Shown: piece by piece, positions 1 through 8,688 of the stretch
Numbering within the stretch: the first letter of the stretch is position 1
How the letters are laid out: each line of letters opens with the position of its first letter
DNA from: Ilyomonas sp964249755
GTDB taxonomy: Bacteria; Bacteroidota; Bacteroidia; Chitinophagales; Chitinophagaceae
DNA: 64,000 bases
Reading direction: 5' to 3'
NCBI GenBank assembly: GCA_964249755.1
Contig: CAXUDB010000002.1
Coordinates: forward strand, 558,001 to 622,000
Made by a program: the position numbers and the translations under genes
The notes under the pieces: generated by a model
Databases searched by the model: none
What the model was told of the DNA's origin: nothing
The model's input: the letters and a program-made list of their open reading frames with translations, nothing else

Positions 1-69
1 TATAACCGCCCGGAAAATGATCAGAACTTTACGCCGCCAGTTGCTATTCAGAAGATGAAAAGATTATAG
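1..69 (+). CDS. C-terminal end of an unidentified protein (partial)
   Basis: The first 22 codons of frame +1 are open and end in TAG at 67-69. The tail reads YNRPENDQNFTPPVAIQKMK and then RL. The 5' part lies outside the window. I do not recognise the family. No terminator hairpin is evident in the 114 bases between it and the convergent nucleotidyltransferase gene. Confidence 0.4.
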   Translation, partial: YNRPENDQNFTPPVAIQKMKRL

Positions 70-183
70 ACTTTGGCCGGCTTTGAATGTGGTTAGTGAC
101 ATCCGTATTGTCATTGCTTTTTACACCAGAAATCATTCACATTTCTTAAGCTTTGTTGCATTTGTGCTGATGATAAGAATGAG

Positions 184-951
184 CTAAGCAAACAACGTCT
201 CAGCCACCGCTATACTTTCCGGCTTGCCTACATCTACAAATAAGTAATCATCGTGCGAAAAGCCTTGGATGGCCTGCGTTGCAGCCAGTTGGAGATAAAC
301 ATCAATCATAGAAAATTTGCCGTTGAAACCCTTTTGCAACAGCGGAAATAAAGTGTGATGAATGATATGGATACCGCTGAAGGCACGTTCTGTATAGTGG
401 TCGGATGGCTTTGCCATTTTTACTTCGCCGGTATTGATATTGCGCCAGCCGCAGAGTTCGTTCTCTTCTGTAAAAAGCAGATAGCGCGATGTGCTTCTGT
501 TGCTCACGGCCAAGGTGGCCAATGGCTGGTTGTGAAGATGTTCTTCTATCATTTTGCCTAAGGGCAGGTTGGTAAGCACATCTGCATTCATCAATACAAT
601 GTCATCCTCGCCTTCAAAATATGGCGAGGCAAACAGCAGACCTCCGCCGGTTTCCAATACTTCTTTTTCATAAGACAGAGTTACCTCGCTGCCCCAACCC
701 TTATTTACCGTTACCGCTTTTTCTATTTGCTCTGCAAAATGATGTGTGTTCACCACTACTTCCCTTATGCCATGTGCCTGCAGATATTCAATATTACGTT
801 GTAACAAACTCTTGCCGTTTACCATTGCCAATGCCTTAGGATGCTGGTCGGTAAAGGGTTTCAGGCGTGTACCCAGGCCGGCTGCCAGTATCATGGCTTT
901 GCGGATATGTCGTACCGAGCTGTCCTTATTGGATGGATTGGATGCCTGCAT
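184..951 (-). CDS. Nucleotidyltransferase of the MurU / sugar-1-phosphate type
   Basis: Transfers a nucleoside monophosphate to a sugar 1-phosphate. The G-x-G-T-R-L-x-P-x-T signature (MILAAGLGTRLKPFTDQHPK) lies near residues 20-39, followed by the metal-site segment LMNADVLTN near residue 120. At 255 residues it fits the short single-domain MurU/RmlA-like group. The start at 951 lies inside the upstream kinase gene, which stops at 926; an internal Met at 894, directly at the motif, would leave a small gap instead. Pairing with an AmgK-like kinase is the arrangement known from the MurNAc/GlcNAc salvage route that bypasses de novo UDP-MurNAc synthesis. The substrate is inferred from this pairing, not seen. 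Confidence 0.85.
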   Translation of the reverse strand: MQASNPSNKDSSVRHIRKAMILAAGLGTRLKPFTDQHPKALAMVNGKSLLQRNIEYLQAHGIREVVVNTHHFAEQIEKAVTVNKGWGSEVTLSYEKEVLETGGGLLFASPYFEGEDDIVLMNADVLTNLPLGKMIEEHLHNQPLATLAVSNRSTSRYLLFTEENELCGWRNINTGEVKMAKPSDHYTERAFSGIHIIHHTLFPLLQKGFNGKFSMIDVYLQLAATQAIQGFSHDDYLFVDVGKPESIAVAETLFA

Positions 952-2452
952 TTTTTCTTTGTTGACGGGTAGTGCTTCGGCGTTTAGGAAGTTCTTCTTT
1001 CTTGGTTATCTCTTTCACCCAATTGGTTTGATTGTAATGAATCACCTCTGCTTTTACTTTATACTTGTTGCGTAAATGTCTTGCTGTTTGCTCAGCAGCA
1101 TATACGCTCCTGTGTTGACCTCCGGTACAGCCAAAGGCTATCGAAAGATGATCGAAGCCGCGCTGAATATAGTCTTCCACCGAAATGTCAACGAGGTTAT
1201 AAACACTGTTTAAAAACTCGTTCATTTTGGTTTTTTCTTCTAAAAAAGTTTGCACGTTTTTATCCAGACCACTACTGCATTTAAACTCGTCATATCTGCC
1301 CGGGTTCAACAGTCCCCGGCAATCGAACACAAAGCCGCCGCCATGCCCGGATGTGTCTTTAGGCAACCCTTTTTTATAAGAAAAACTATAAATGGTTACT
1401 ACCAGCGGTGTGTTTTCATTTGCCTGTATATTTTCAAACCGGTTGATGATATCATCGCTTACAATCAAATTTAAAATACGGGCAAATTCAAGTGTATTTT
1501 CATTCATCCGCGGATGCTGATCTATAAAGCTTTTGAGATTTTTTAAGGCGAGCGGAATACTGGTTAAAAAATGGGCTTTGCGTTCAAACAAGCCACGAAA
1601 GCCATAAGCGCCCAGCACCTGCAGCAACCGCAGCAAAACGTAGCCATAATATTGTTTAGTAAATAAATCTCTGTCTAATGGTTGCGGCAACAACTTATCG
1701 GCTTCATCCATGTAATGCTGCAATAAACTTGCTTTCCATTCATGGCTCAATTCAGCTTTTGCCTGCCAAAGTAAAGAAGCAACATCGTATTGCAATGCAC
1801 CACGCATTCCACCTTGGTAATCTATAAAGCAAAGTTTGTTATCCTTTACAATAATGTTGCGGCTCTGGAAGTCGCGGAACATAAAATACTGGTTGCCCTG
1901 ATTGGCTAAGAAACCGCTGATGGCTTCAAATTCATTCAGCAACGCCTGCTTGTCATAAGGCAGCTTCAGTGTATCAAGGAAATAGTATTTGCAATACAGC
2001 AGATCGCTCATTATTGCCTGCCTGCCAAACTCTTTGGCGGTAAGACATAAATTATAATCAAGACCTACATCGCCCAATATCTGAAGCTTGGCCAATTGCG
2101 TTAAGCTGGTTTGAAACAGTTGATAAACAGATTCATCATATCCCTGTTCTACCAGTGCATCAAGTAAAGAAACGGTGCCGGCATCTTCCTGTATATACAA
2201 TGTCACCTCTTCATTCACCGCAAAAACCTGGGGAACCGGCAATCCCTTCTGTTTAAAATGTTGAGTAAACGAAAGAAATGTTTTGTTCTCCTGAACGTTT
2301 GCATTGCTGGTGGCAATAAATGTTTTGCCAGCCGTGAAAATCCGGTAGTAGGTTCTGTCGCTTCCGCTTTGCGGCAGGCGCACAATTTTCTCTATCGTTT
2401 CCTGACTGATGGTGGCAAATAAGTCGGTGATTTGTGTTTCTGCAGAGGTCAT
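926..2452 (-). CDS. Fusion of an aminoglycoside-phosphotransferase-like kinase with a RapZ C-terminal domain
   Basis: Two domains in 508 residues. Residues 1-310 are an APH-type small-molecule kinase: the catalytic loop FRDFQSRN carries Asp194 and the metal-binding FIDYQGG carries Asp211. AmgK, the anomeric MurNAc/GlcNAc kinase, belongs to this fold. Residues about 348-480 match the RapZ C-terminal half, with FDCRGLLNPG (377-386) and CTGGQHRSV (442-450). In E. coli RapZ this half binds glucosamine-6-phosphate and guides RNase E; the usual RapZ N-terminal P-loop domain is absent here. It is the first gene of a two-gene operon, overlapping the nucleotidyltransferase by 26 bases. A role as a sugar-sensing kinase of peptidoglycan recycling is an inference. 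Confidence 0.85.
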   Translation of the reverse strand: MTSAETQITDLFATISQETIEKIVRLPQSGSDRTYYRIFTAGKTFIATSNANVQENKTFLSFTQHFKQKGLPVPQVFAVNEEVTLYIQEDAGTVSLLDALVEQGYDESVYQLFQTSLTQLAKLQILGDVGLDYNLCLTAKEFGRQAIMSDLLYCKYYFLDTLKLPYDKQALLNEFEAISGFLANQGNQYFMFRDFQSRNIIVKDNKLCFIDYQGGMRGALQYDVASLLWQAKAELSHEWKASLLQHYMDEADKLLPQPLDRDLFTKQYYGYVLLRLLQVLGAYGFRGLFERKAHFLTSIPLALKNLKSFIDQHPRMNENTLEFARILNLIVSDDIINRFENIQANENTPLVVTIYSFSYKKGLPKDTSGHGGGFVFDCRGLLNPGRYDEFKCSSGLDKNVQTFLEEKTKMNEFLNSVYNLVDISVEDYIQRGFDHLSIAFGCTGGQHRSVYAAEQTARHLRNKYKVKAEVIHYNQTNWVKEITKKEELPKRRSTTRQQRKNAGIQSIQ

Positions 2453-2662
2453 AGCAAATCATTAAAGGACGGTAAAAATAGGTTAGTTTTCGGGTTAATC
2501 TTCTTTCAAAATCAAAAGCTGTTAAACCTCTTTTCTTTCCTTGCTTCATCTTTCGGCACGCTTTATTTTTGCGACTTACATTTTGTTCTGCCCCTAACGG
2601 AATCTATTGGTAAACATAGAACATTGTGCTGCTGTCAGCTTGATGTATGAAATGAAAGTAAC

Positions 2663-3694
2663 ATGGCAATTTTACACAACCGCATTAGCAGCGAAGAACT
2701 GAAGCAGCGCCTGCTTCAAGAGACGGAAAAGCGCACTACGCTTAGCTTCTACCGGTATTTCGACATTCAAAATCCGTTAGAGTTTCGCAATTTTCTTTAC
2801 AAAGAATTGGATGAGCTTTCTGTTTTTGGCCGCATTTACATTGCAAACGAAGGCATCAATGCGCAGGTGAGTGTGCCCGAGAAAAACTACGAAGCTTTTC
2901 ATCATTTTTTAGAATCGGTAAACGGGTTGCAAAACCTGCGGTTGAATGTTGCAGTGGACGATGATGGCAAATCGTTCTGGGTGTTAAAAATTAAAGTGCG
3001 CGATAAGATTGTAGCTGATGGTATTGCCGACGAAACATTCAGCATGAATAACAAGGGACGGTATGTAAATGCTGCAGAGATGAATGACTACCTACAGCAA
3101 CCCGGCACAGTAGTAATTGACATGCGCAATCACTACGAATATGAAGTGGGGCATTTTCAAAACGCTCTGGAAGTGCCGTCCGATACATTCCGGGATCAGC
3201 TACCAATGGCGGTTGATATGCTGAAAGGCAAAGAAGAAAATAATATCATTATGTATTGCACCGGTGGCATCCGTTGCGAGAAAGCAAGTGCATATCTTTT
3301 GCACAACGGTTTTCAAAATGTATATCACTTGGAAGGTGGCATTATTAATTATGCAAAAGAGATAAAAGAACAGGGCTTGAAAAGCGGGTTCATTGGTAAA
3401 AATTTTGTGTTCGACAACCGGCTGGGCGAACGGATTACAGAAGATGTAATAGCGCATTGCCATCAATGCGGAAAGCCTTGCGATACACACATCAACTGTA
3501 AGAATAATGGCTGCCACCTGCTGTTTATTCAATGCGATGATTGTGCAACAAAATATGACGACTGTTGCAGTGCTGAATGTAAAGAAACTATCCATTTGCC
3601 TTTGGAGAGGCAGGCTGAAATAAGAAAAGGAATTGACAAGGGAAGAAACGTGTTTAATAAATCAAAATTCAGGTTACGCCCGAAGTTAGGGTAA
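2663..3694 (+). CDS. trhO: tRNA uridine(34) hydroxylase, rhodanese family (TrhO/YceA)
   Basis: Oxygen-dependent hydroxylation of U34 in tRNA, giving 5-hydroxyuridine, is the known role of this family. The N-terminal acylphosphatase-like part contains YIANEGINAQ (59-68). A rhodanese domain follows, with the active-site loop CTGGIRC starting at Cys199, and then a Cys-rich C-terminus (about 265-310) with paired Cys motifs that probably bind metal. The length of 343 fits the long version of the family. The ATG at 2663 begins MAILHNRISS. The gene stands alone: the upstream gene is divergent and the downstream TolC gene is convergent. Confidence 0.9.
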   Translation: MAILHNRISSEELKQRLLQETEKRTTLSFYRYFDIQNPLEFRNFLYKELDELSVFGRIYIANEGINAQVSVPEKNYEAFHHFLESVNGLQNLRLNVAVDDDGKSFWVLKIKVRDKIVADGIADETFSMNNKGRYVNAAEMNDYLQQPGTVVIDMRNHYEYEVGHFQNALEVPSDTFRDQLPMAVDMLKGKEENNIIMYCTGGIRCEKASAYLLHNGFQNVYHLEGGIINYAKEIKEQGLKSGFIGKNFVFDNRLGERITEDVIAHCHQCGKPCDTHINCKNNGCHLLFIQCDDCATKYDDCCSAECKETIHLPLERQAEIRKGIDKGRNVFNKSKFRLRPKLG

Positions 3695-3754
3695 TAAAAA
3701 GGCGGTATCTGTGCGAATACAAAGCTGGCTTGTCATAACTTTCCCCTTTATGAA

Positions 3755-5188
3755 TTACCACAAAGGCTTCGACTGATAATAATCTAATATTTTACTACGC
3801 AGAATGTAATCGTACTGCGCAGAGATAAGATTCGTTTTGGCGCGGTCAAGATTAGTCTTTATTACCAGGAATTCAACCGATGTCAGTACGCCGCTTTCAA
3901 ATTTTATCCCTGCCTCGCGAAAAGATTCACCAAAATCTTCTACCTGCCGCGTGAGCGTCTGATAACGCTGATATGCAGAAGTGTTATTCACGTAAGCTTG
4001 CTCGATATTTTGCCGAAGTTGCGTTTTCGTAGTCTTCTGCAGAAAGTCAGTTTCTTCGGCTGTAATCTGCGCCTGCTTAATGCGGTTGCGCGTTTGCAAT
4101 CCGTTCAGGAGGGGAATGGTTACGCCAAGGTTAAAATATGAATTGAAGTTGTTTTTCCATTGATCGCCATACGTAATTTTTGAACTGGAAAACACTGGCG
4201 ATGGAGCATACACCGGCACTTTTTGATTGTTGACGACTACATAATTATCGCCCGGTACGTCACTTGATGAAACGAACTGCTGTAGAGTAGCTGTACTTGA
4301 GTAGTTGGTGCCCAAACCGCCATTCAAACTCAACCTTGGATACAGCAAACCTTTGGCTGCCTTTACGCTTCGAAGCGCACTCCGGTAATGGTATTCCGCT
4401 GCCTTCACCACTGCAAGGTTTTTTTCTGCTGATGCGTAGATGTCATTGGGTGTGCCCTGATAAGAAGAAGCTGTGTTAATACCGGTTCGTTCCAGCACTA
4501 CATCTTCGCGGTAGGGTATATTCATCAACTGCGCCAGGCTCACTTTAGAGCTTTCCAATGCATTTTTTGTGGTGATGATGTTCAATTCATCGGTGGCTAA
4601 TTGTCCTTTTAAATCATATAGCGCAGATGGTGCAATGGCGCCCTCATTGTTCAGGATAGTTAATCTTTCCACTTGTTTGCGGCTTACCGCGGCTTGCTGC
4701 TCTGCGAGGGTTAACTGATCCTGGTTGCTCAAAACAGAGAGGTAGGCAAGAATTACATTGATTGTTACAATATCCCGCTGCTGCTGCGCATCCAGCTTGC
4801 CCGCTTCCCAGTTGAGTTTGTATTGCTTAATGCCGTTTTCGATGCTTAAGCCGTTGAACAAAGTGAGCGAGCCATCCAGTGAATAGTTGGCAAAGTTTAC
4901 ACTCTGGTTAATGTAGGTATTGGTGTATGGGTTGATGTTACGTCCTTGGTTGCTGCCATGATAGACCGCGCCGCTTACATACGGCAACTGCTGACCTCTG
5001 GCTAATTGCAGGCTGGCTTTGTCCGATTCCGCAGAATAGTCACTCCGCTTTACATCTACGTTATTTGTGATGGCGGTTTCCACGCATTCTTTCAGCGACA
5101 GCATTACGGCAGTTGCCGTCGAATCCTGTGCCGTTGCGCTTGCCGACGCCATCGCTATAATCACAAAAAATAACAATAACTTCTTCAT
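3755..5188 (-). CDS. TolC-family outer membrane efflux protein
   Basis: Outer-membrane channel component of an export system. It has a cleavable signal peptide ending about SASATAQ, followed by a long, largely alpha-helical sequence with the two-fold pattern of outer membrane efflux proteins (for example LSLKECVETAITNNVDVKRS early and QNIEQAYVNNTSAYQRYQTL late). At 477 residues it is of normal family length. It lies 30 bases downstream of an ABC ATPase gene on the same strand, so the two probably form an operon and the channel serves a MacB/Lol-like exporter. The membrane-fusion and permease subunits expected of a tripartite pump are not in this window. Confidence 0.9.
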   Translation of the reverse strand: MKKLLLFFVIIAMASASATAQDSTATAVMLSLKECVETAITNNVDVKRSDYSAESDKASLQLARGQQLPYVSGAVYHGSNQGRNINPYTNTYINQSVNFANYSLDGSLTLFNGLSIENGIKQYKLNWEAGKLDAQQQRDIVTINVILAYLSVLSNQDQLTLAEQQAAVSRKQVERLTILNNEGAIAPSALYDLKGQLATDELNIITTKNALESSKVSLAQLMNIPYREDVVLERTGINTASSYQGTPNDIYASAEKNLAVVKAAEYHYRSALRSVKAAKGLLYPRLSLNGGLGTNYSSTATLQQFVSSSDVPGDNYVVVNNQKVPVYAPSPVFSSSKITYGDQWKNNFNSYFNLGVTIPLLNGLQTRNRIKQAQITAEETDFLQKTTKTQLRQNIEQAYVNNTSAYQRYQTLTRQVEDFGESFREAGIKFESGVLTSVEFLVIKTNLDRAKTNLISAQYDYILRSKILDYYQSKPLW

Positions 5189-5218
5189 CTCTTCCGTGTT
5201 CGTTTGTGGTTGCTTTGT

Positions 5219-5920
5219 TTATAATGAAGCAGCAGGGTCAGCCATTTCAATTTTTTCTATCCTGCCATCCATCAGGTGAATGATGCGGTTGCCGTAAGCT
5301 GCATTTTTTTCGCTATGCGTTACCTGAATGATGGTTACACCTTCTTCGGCATTCAGCTTTTTGAATAAATCCATAATATCCTCGCCCTGCTTTGAATTCA
5401 GGTTACCCGTCGGTTCATCCGCCAGTATTAGTTTTGGGTTGGCCACCAATGCCCTTGCAATGCCCACCAATTGTTGCTGACCACCTGAAAGTTGCGTAGG
5501 AAACAGGTCTTTTTTGCCTACAATATTAAAGCGGTCCAAAATATCGGAGACAATAGCTTTTCGTTCTGACGATTTTAAATTTTGATAGATGAGTGGTGTT
5601 TCGATATTTTCGAAAACAGTCAGTTCGTCTATTAAATGATAAGCCTGAAACACAAAACCGATATGCGATTTATAAAGCTGTGAACGTTGTTTTTCTTTTA
5701 AAGAAAATACATCCTGGTCGCCGAAAAAATATTTGCCTTCCGATGGCTCATCCAGCATACCGATGATGTTTAAAAGGCTCGATTTTCCCGAGCCGGATGG
5801 ACCCATAATGGAAATGAACTCACCTTCTCTTACGCTAAGCGTGATGTCTTTTAAAATGAAGGTGCGGTTGCCACCAATGGTAATCCATTTGGAGAGATGC
5901 TGTATGTCTATTAAAGCCAT
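5219..5920 (-). CDS. ABC transporter ATP-binding protein, MacB/LolD type
   Basis: ATPase subunit of an ABC exporter. The Walker A GPSGSGKSS (40-48), signature LSGGQQQLVGIARAL and Walker B LILADEPTGN segments are intact, and the D-loop and H-loop region VTHSEKNA follows. The LILADEPTGNL form is typical of the LolD/MacB/FtsE group, which works with permeases of the MacB-FtsX fold. At 233 residues it is a stand-alone ATPase. Transcription runs into the TolC gene. The permease is not adjacent on either side, because the neighbouring upstream gene is the divergent dihydrouridine synthase. A near-consensus -7 box TTACTTTG (on the minus strand, about 5943-5950) precedes it. Confidence 0.92.
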   Translation of the reverse strand: MALIDIQHLSKWITIGGNRTFILKDITLSVREGEFISIMGPSGSGKSSLLNIIGMLDEPSEGKYFFGDQDVFSLKEKQRSQLYKSHIGFVFQAYHLIDELTVFENIETPLIYQNLKSSERKAIVSDILDRFNIVGKKDLFPTQLSGGQQQLVGIARALVANPKLILADEPTGNLNSKQGEDIMDLFKKLNAEEGVTIIQVTHSEKNAAYGNRIIHLMDGRIEKIEMADPAASL

Positions 5921-6135
5921 GATGATGAATATTTAATTGCTGCAAAGTAACCAACGGTTGTGCCAAGGTGCGAAACCCTTTGCCCTATTGGGTTTCAGCC
6001 TTGTATAGCCATTCCTCTGTACGAAAGCGGACACCTGTTGTACGGATTTGAATGGGTAAGAATGAGCAATGAATTAGGCAGGTTGAAAAAATGTTTTTAT
6101 TATTGGGTGAAACAGACAGTACACAGAAGAACAGA

Positions 6136-7128
6136 ATGAACATAGGAAACATAAAACTGCCCGACTTTTCCTTGCTGCTCGCACCGATGGAAGATGTGAG
6201 CGACCCACCTTTTCGCGCCGTGTGCAAAGCCAACGGTGCCGATTTGATGTACACAGAATTCATCAGTAGCGAAGGGCTGATACGTGATGCCATTAAAAGC
6301 CGGCAGAAGCTGGACATCTATGAAGAAGAACGGCCCATCGGCATACAGATATTTGGCGGCGATGAAGAAGCAATGGCAATGAGTGCCCGTATTGTGGAAG
6401 CGGTCAATCCCGATCTGGTGGATATTAACTTCGGCTGCCCCGTAAAGAAGGTAGTGTGCAAAGGCGCTGGCGCTGCGGTATTAAAAGATATTGACCTGAT
6501 GGTGCGGCTTACCAAAGCAGTGGTGCAAAGCACAACCAAGCCGGTAACGGTAAAAACACGTTTGGGTTGGGATGAGGATTCAAAGAACATTGAAGAGGTG
6601 GCTGAGCGCTTGCAGGATACGGGTATTCAGGCACTTGCTATACACGGGCGCACCCGCGCGCAGATGTATAAAGGCGAAGCTGACTGGAAGTTGATAGCAG
6701 CCGTGAAAAACAATCCGCGCATCTGCATTCCTATCTTCGGTAACGGCGATATAGACAGCCCGCAAAAAGCGCTGGAATATAAGAACCGTTATGGCATAGA
6801 TGGTATTATGATTGGACGTGCTGCCATTGGTTATCCCTGGATTTTTAATGAGATTAAACACTATTTTCAAACCGGCGAAGTTCTTGCTCCGCCTACCATT
6901 CAGCAAAGGGTAGAAGTGATCCGGCAGCATTTGTATAAATCAGCAGAATGGAAAGGTGAAGTGCTTGGCGTTCTGGAGATGCGTCGCCATTATACTAATT
7001 ATCTGAAGGGCTTCCCCAATATTAAAGAGTTCCGGCAGAAGCTGGTGAATCTATCATCGCTATCGCTTATTAATGAAGTGTTGGATGAACTGGAATATCA
7101 TTATTCAGGAGCAGAAATGACATTATGA
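6136..7128 (+). CDS. dusB: tRNA dihydrouridine synthase
   Basis: FMN- and NADPH-dependent reduction of uridine to dihydrouridine in tRNA D-loops. The N-terminal LLLAPMEDVSDPPFR is the family signature. The catalytic Cys lies in DINFGCPVKKVVCKGAGAA, and HGRTRAQMYKGEADW and the FMN phosphate site IFGNGDI...GIMIGRAAIGYPW follow. I place the start at the ATG at 6136 (MNIGNIKLPDFSLLLAP), giving 330 residues as in homologues; the in-frame ATG at 6091 would add 15 residues without similarity to the family. The gene is monocistronic between an ABC ATPase (divergent) and lipoprotein genes (convergent). The DusB assignment over other Dus types rests on general resemblance. Confidence 0.9.
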   Translation: MNIGNIKLPDFSLLLAPMEDVSDPPFRAVCKANGADLMYTEFISSEGLIRDAIKSRQKLDIYEEERPIGIQIFGGDEEAMAMSARIVEAVNPDLVDINFGCPVKKVVCKGAGAAVLKDIDLMVRLTKAVVQSTTKPVTVKTRLGWDEDSKNIEEVAERLQDTGIQALAIHGRTRAQMYKGEADWKLIAAVKNNPRICIPIFGNGDIDSPQKALEYKNRYGIDGIMIGRAAIGYPWIFNEIKHYFQTGEVLAPPTIQQRVEVIRQHLYKSAEWKGEVLGVLEMRRHYTNYLKGFPNIKEFRQKLVNLSSLSLINEVLDELEYHYSGAEMTL

Positions 7129-7201
7129 AGAAGCGGCTGAATCGTTTTATAAAGAATTATATAGCGCCATAATTTTTGCCGGAAAGCAAGACTGCAACGC
7201 A

Positions 7202-7948
7202 TTATTGATTTGCAACTGAACTGATATAGACCGGGTCATCAGGTTTTGTAACATCATACAACCGGATGCCATCGCTGACATAGCAAATCAAAAGATTATC
7301 ATATACAATTGCATCTTTAAAGTCGGCTTCCGCTATTGTTTTCTTTATCGTTTGTTGTTTTACATCAGTCGCGTCTATAACACTTAATCCTTCTTCACCA
7401 CGGCACACATATACCATCTTTCCATTCAGCGCCAGCCCGCCGGGTGTTGACAGCTCCAGGGTAGAGATTAAAACCGGTTTAGTAAGGTCGAGTACATCGT
7501 AGGTGTATAAGCCATCGGTAACAGGTCCGCAGGGCGTGCCGCCTTTAAGGGTTACAAATGCGAAAGAATCATTGGCTACCACCGGGTCGCAGCTTCTGAG
7601 ATGTTGAGCCTGACCCAGCAGCTTAGGTTTTGCCGGATCGGTCAATGAATAGATGAACATGCCGGTAGAAGAACCAAGAAACAGGTTGTTGTCATACGAA
7701 AAAATGGTCTCGATATTCCAGGATACATACACCGGATCTTTTGCAACCGGTGCGCCGTTATGAGTAATATCAAACACTTCTATATTGCCATTACTGGCTA
7801 CATAAAGGTAATTGTTCACGATCACAAACCGGGCTAATGAACCACCCGTTCCAACCGTACTGCCATCGCTACTGTTAGTGCTGTTGCTGTCTTTTGAACA
7901 GGCAAAGAGGCAAATTAAAAAGAAAAAAATAAAAATCGCTGGTTTCAT
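7202..7948 (-). CDS. LVIVD-type beta-propeller lipoprotein
   Basis: A secreted lipoprotein: residues 1-17 form a signal peptide ending in the lipobox LFAC, and SKDSNSTNSSDGS is the usual flexible tether. The rest carries repeated strand motifs such as VYVSWNIETIF, LFLGSSTGMFIYSLTDPAKP, TDGLYTYDVLDLTKPVLIST and LLICYVSDGIRLYDVTKPDD, the pattern of LVIVD repeats predicted to build a beta-propeller at the cell surface. At 248 residues it would hold about four blades. It is co-transcribed with the related lipoprotein just upstream (3-base gap). The function of LVIVD proteins is unknown. Confidence 0.75.
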   Translation of the reverse strand: MKPAIFIFFFLICLFACSKDSNSTNSSDGSTVGTGGSLARFVIVNNYLYVASNGNIEVFDITHNGAPVAKDPVYVSWNIETIFSYDNNLFLGSSTGMFIYSLTDPAKPKLLGQAQHLRSCDPVVANDSFAFVTLKGGTPCGPVTDGLYTYDVLDLTKPVLISTLELSTPGGLALNGKMVYVCRGEEGLSVIDATDVKQQTIKKTIAEADFKDAIVYDNLLICYVSDGIRLYDVTKPDDPVYISSVANQ

Positions 7949-7951
7949 AAG

Positions 7952-8527
7952 TTATGGTTTATAGCAGTAAGACACAACTGAATCTTTTACCCATTTTACA
8001 ATCACTGAATCGGAATAGAACTTTGCACATTCATAATAACCCGATGAGTCGGGCTGCTCCCAGCTATGTGGCATACCGGAATCGCCATAGAACACATTGC
8101 GGGTACGACTGGTGATGGTTGGTTTTGTGAGATCGGAAATGTTGATCGAAATGAGATCGTAATAATTGTTCGTGTAAAGTATATTTCCTTTGATAGAAAT
8201 TTCTTCGCAGCCCGGCACTTCTATGAAACCAATGCGGTGCGCCGTTGATGGATTGGTATTGTCGGTGATGTGAATTCCCTTGCCAACTTCACATTGATAA
8301 ATCAAGTTGTCTTTTACATAAATTTTGCCTGCGTTCACTACAGGTCTTGCGTCATCATAAGCGATAGTACGGTACGAGGTATCCAAAGCATACACCGGTT
8401 TCCAGGCCCATCTTTTGGGTTCTGTGTATTCGGTGTAGGGTTTATTAAAGAAGCCCCAGCAGGACGATAAGCTGCAAACGAAGAAGATAAGTAATGCAGT
8501 CAACAGGGAGTGTAAAAGATGTTTCAT
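7952..8527 (-). CDS. Short LVIVD-type lipoprotein, paralogue of its neighbour
   Basis: The signal peptide and lipobox LSSC (about residue 23) mark a lipoprotein. The mature part has repeat segments such as KGIHITDNTNPSTAHRIGFI and YDLISINISDLTKPTITSRT, the same pattern as the downstream gene. It is short (191 residues, about two repeats). The C-terminal PDSSGYYECAKFYSDSVIVK segment is unlike a repeat. First gene of a two-gene lipoprotein operon. No function can be assigned. Confidence 0.7.
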   Translation of the reverse strand: MKHLLHSLLTALLIFFVCSLSSCWGFFNKPYTEYTEPKRWAWKPVYALDTSYRTIAYDDARPVVNAGKIYVKDNLIYQCEVGKGIHITDNTNPSTAHRIGFIEVPGCEEISIKGNILYTNNYYDLISINISDLTKPTITSRTRNVFYGDSGMPHSWEQPDSSGYYECAKFYSDSVIVKWVKDSVVSYCYKP

Positions 8528-8688
8528 ACAGAGAGCGATGTTTGCGTTAGAGGCGGGTTTCCCTGCGCATGATGCCTGTTGCTGTAAATAAAATTTTAGG
8601 TTGTTTTCTTGAATAGACGGTTCTTACCATCTGTTAAGCTGTAAGCACTTAATTTAGTGCCTTCATCATACCACACAAAACATAGCTT

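Noticed and set aside
7202..8527. A single LVIVD lipoprotein gene split by a mutation
   Set aside because: Both ORFs have their own signal peptide and lipobox, so they are two genes.
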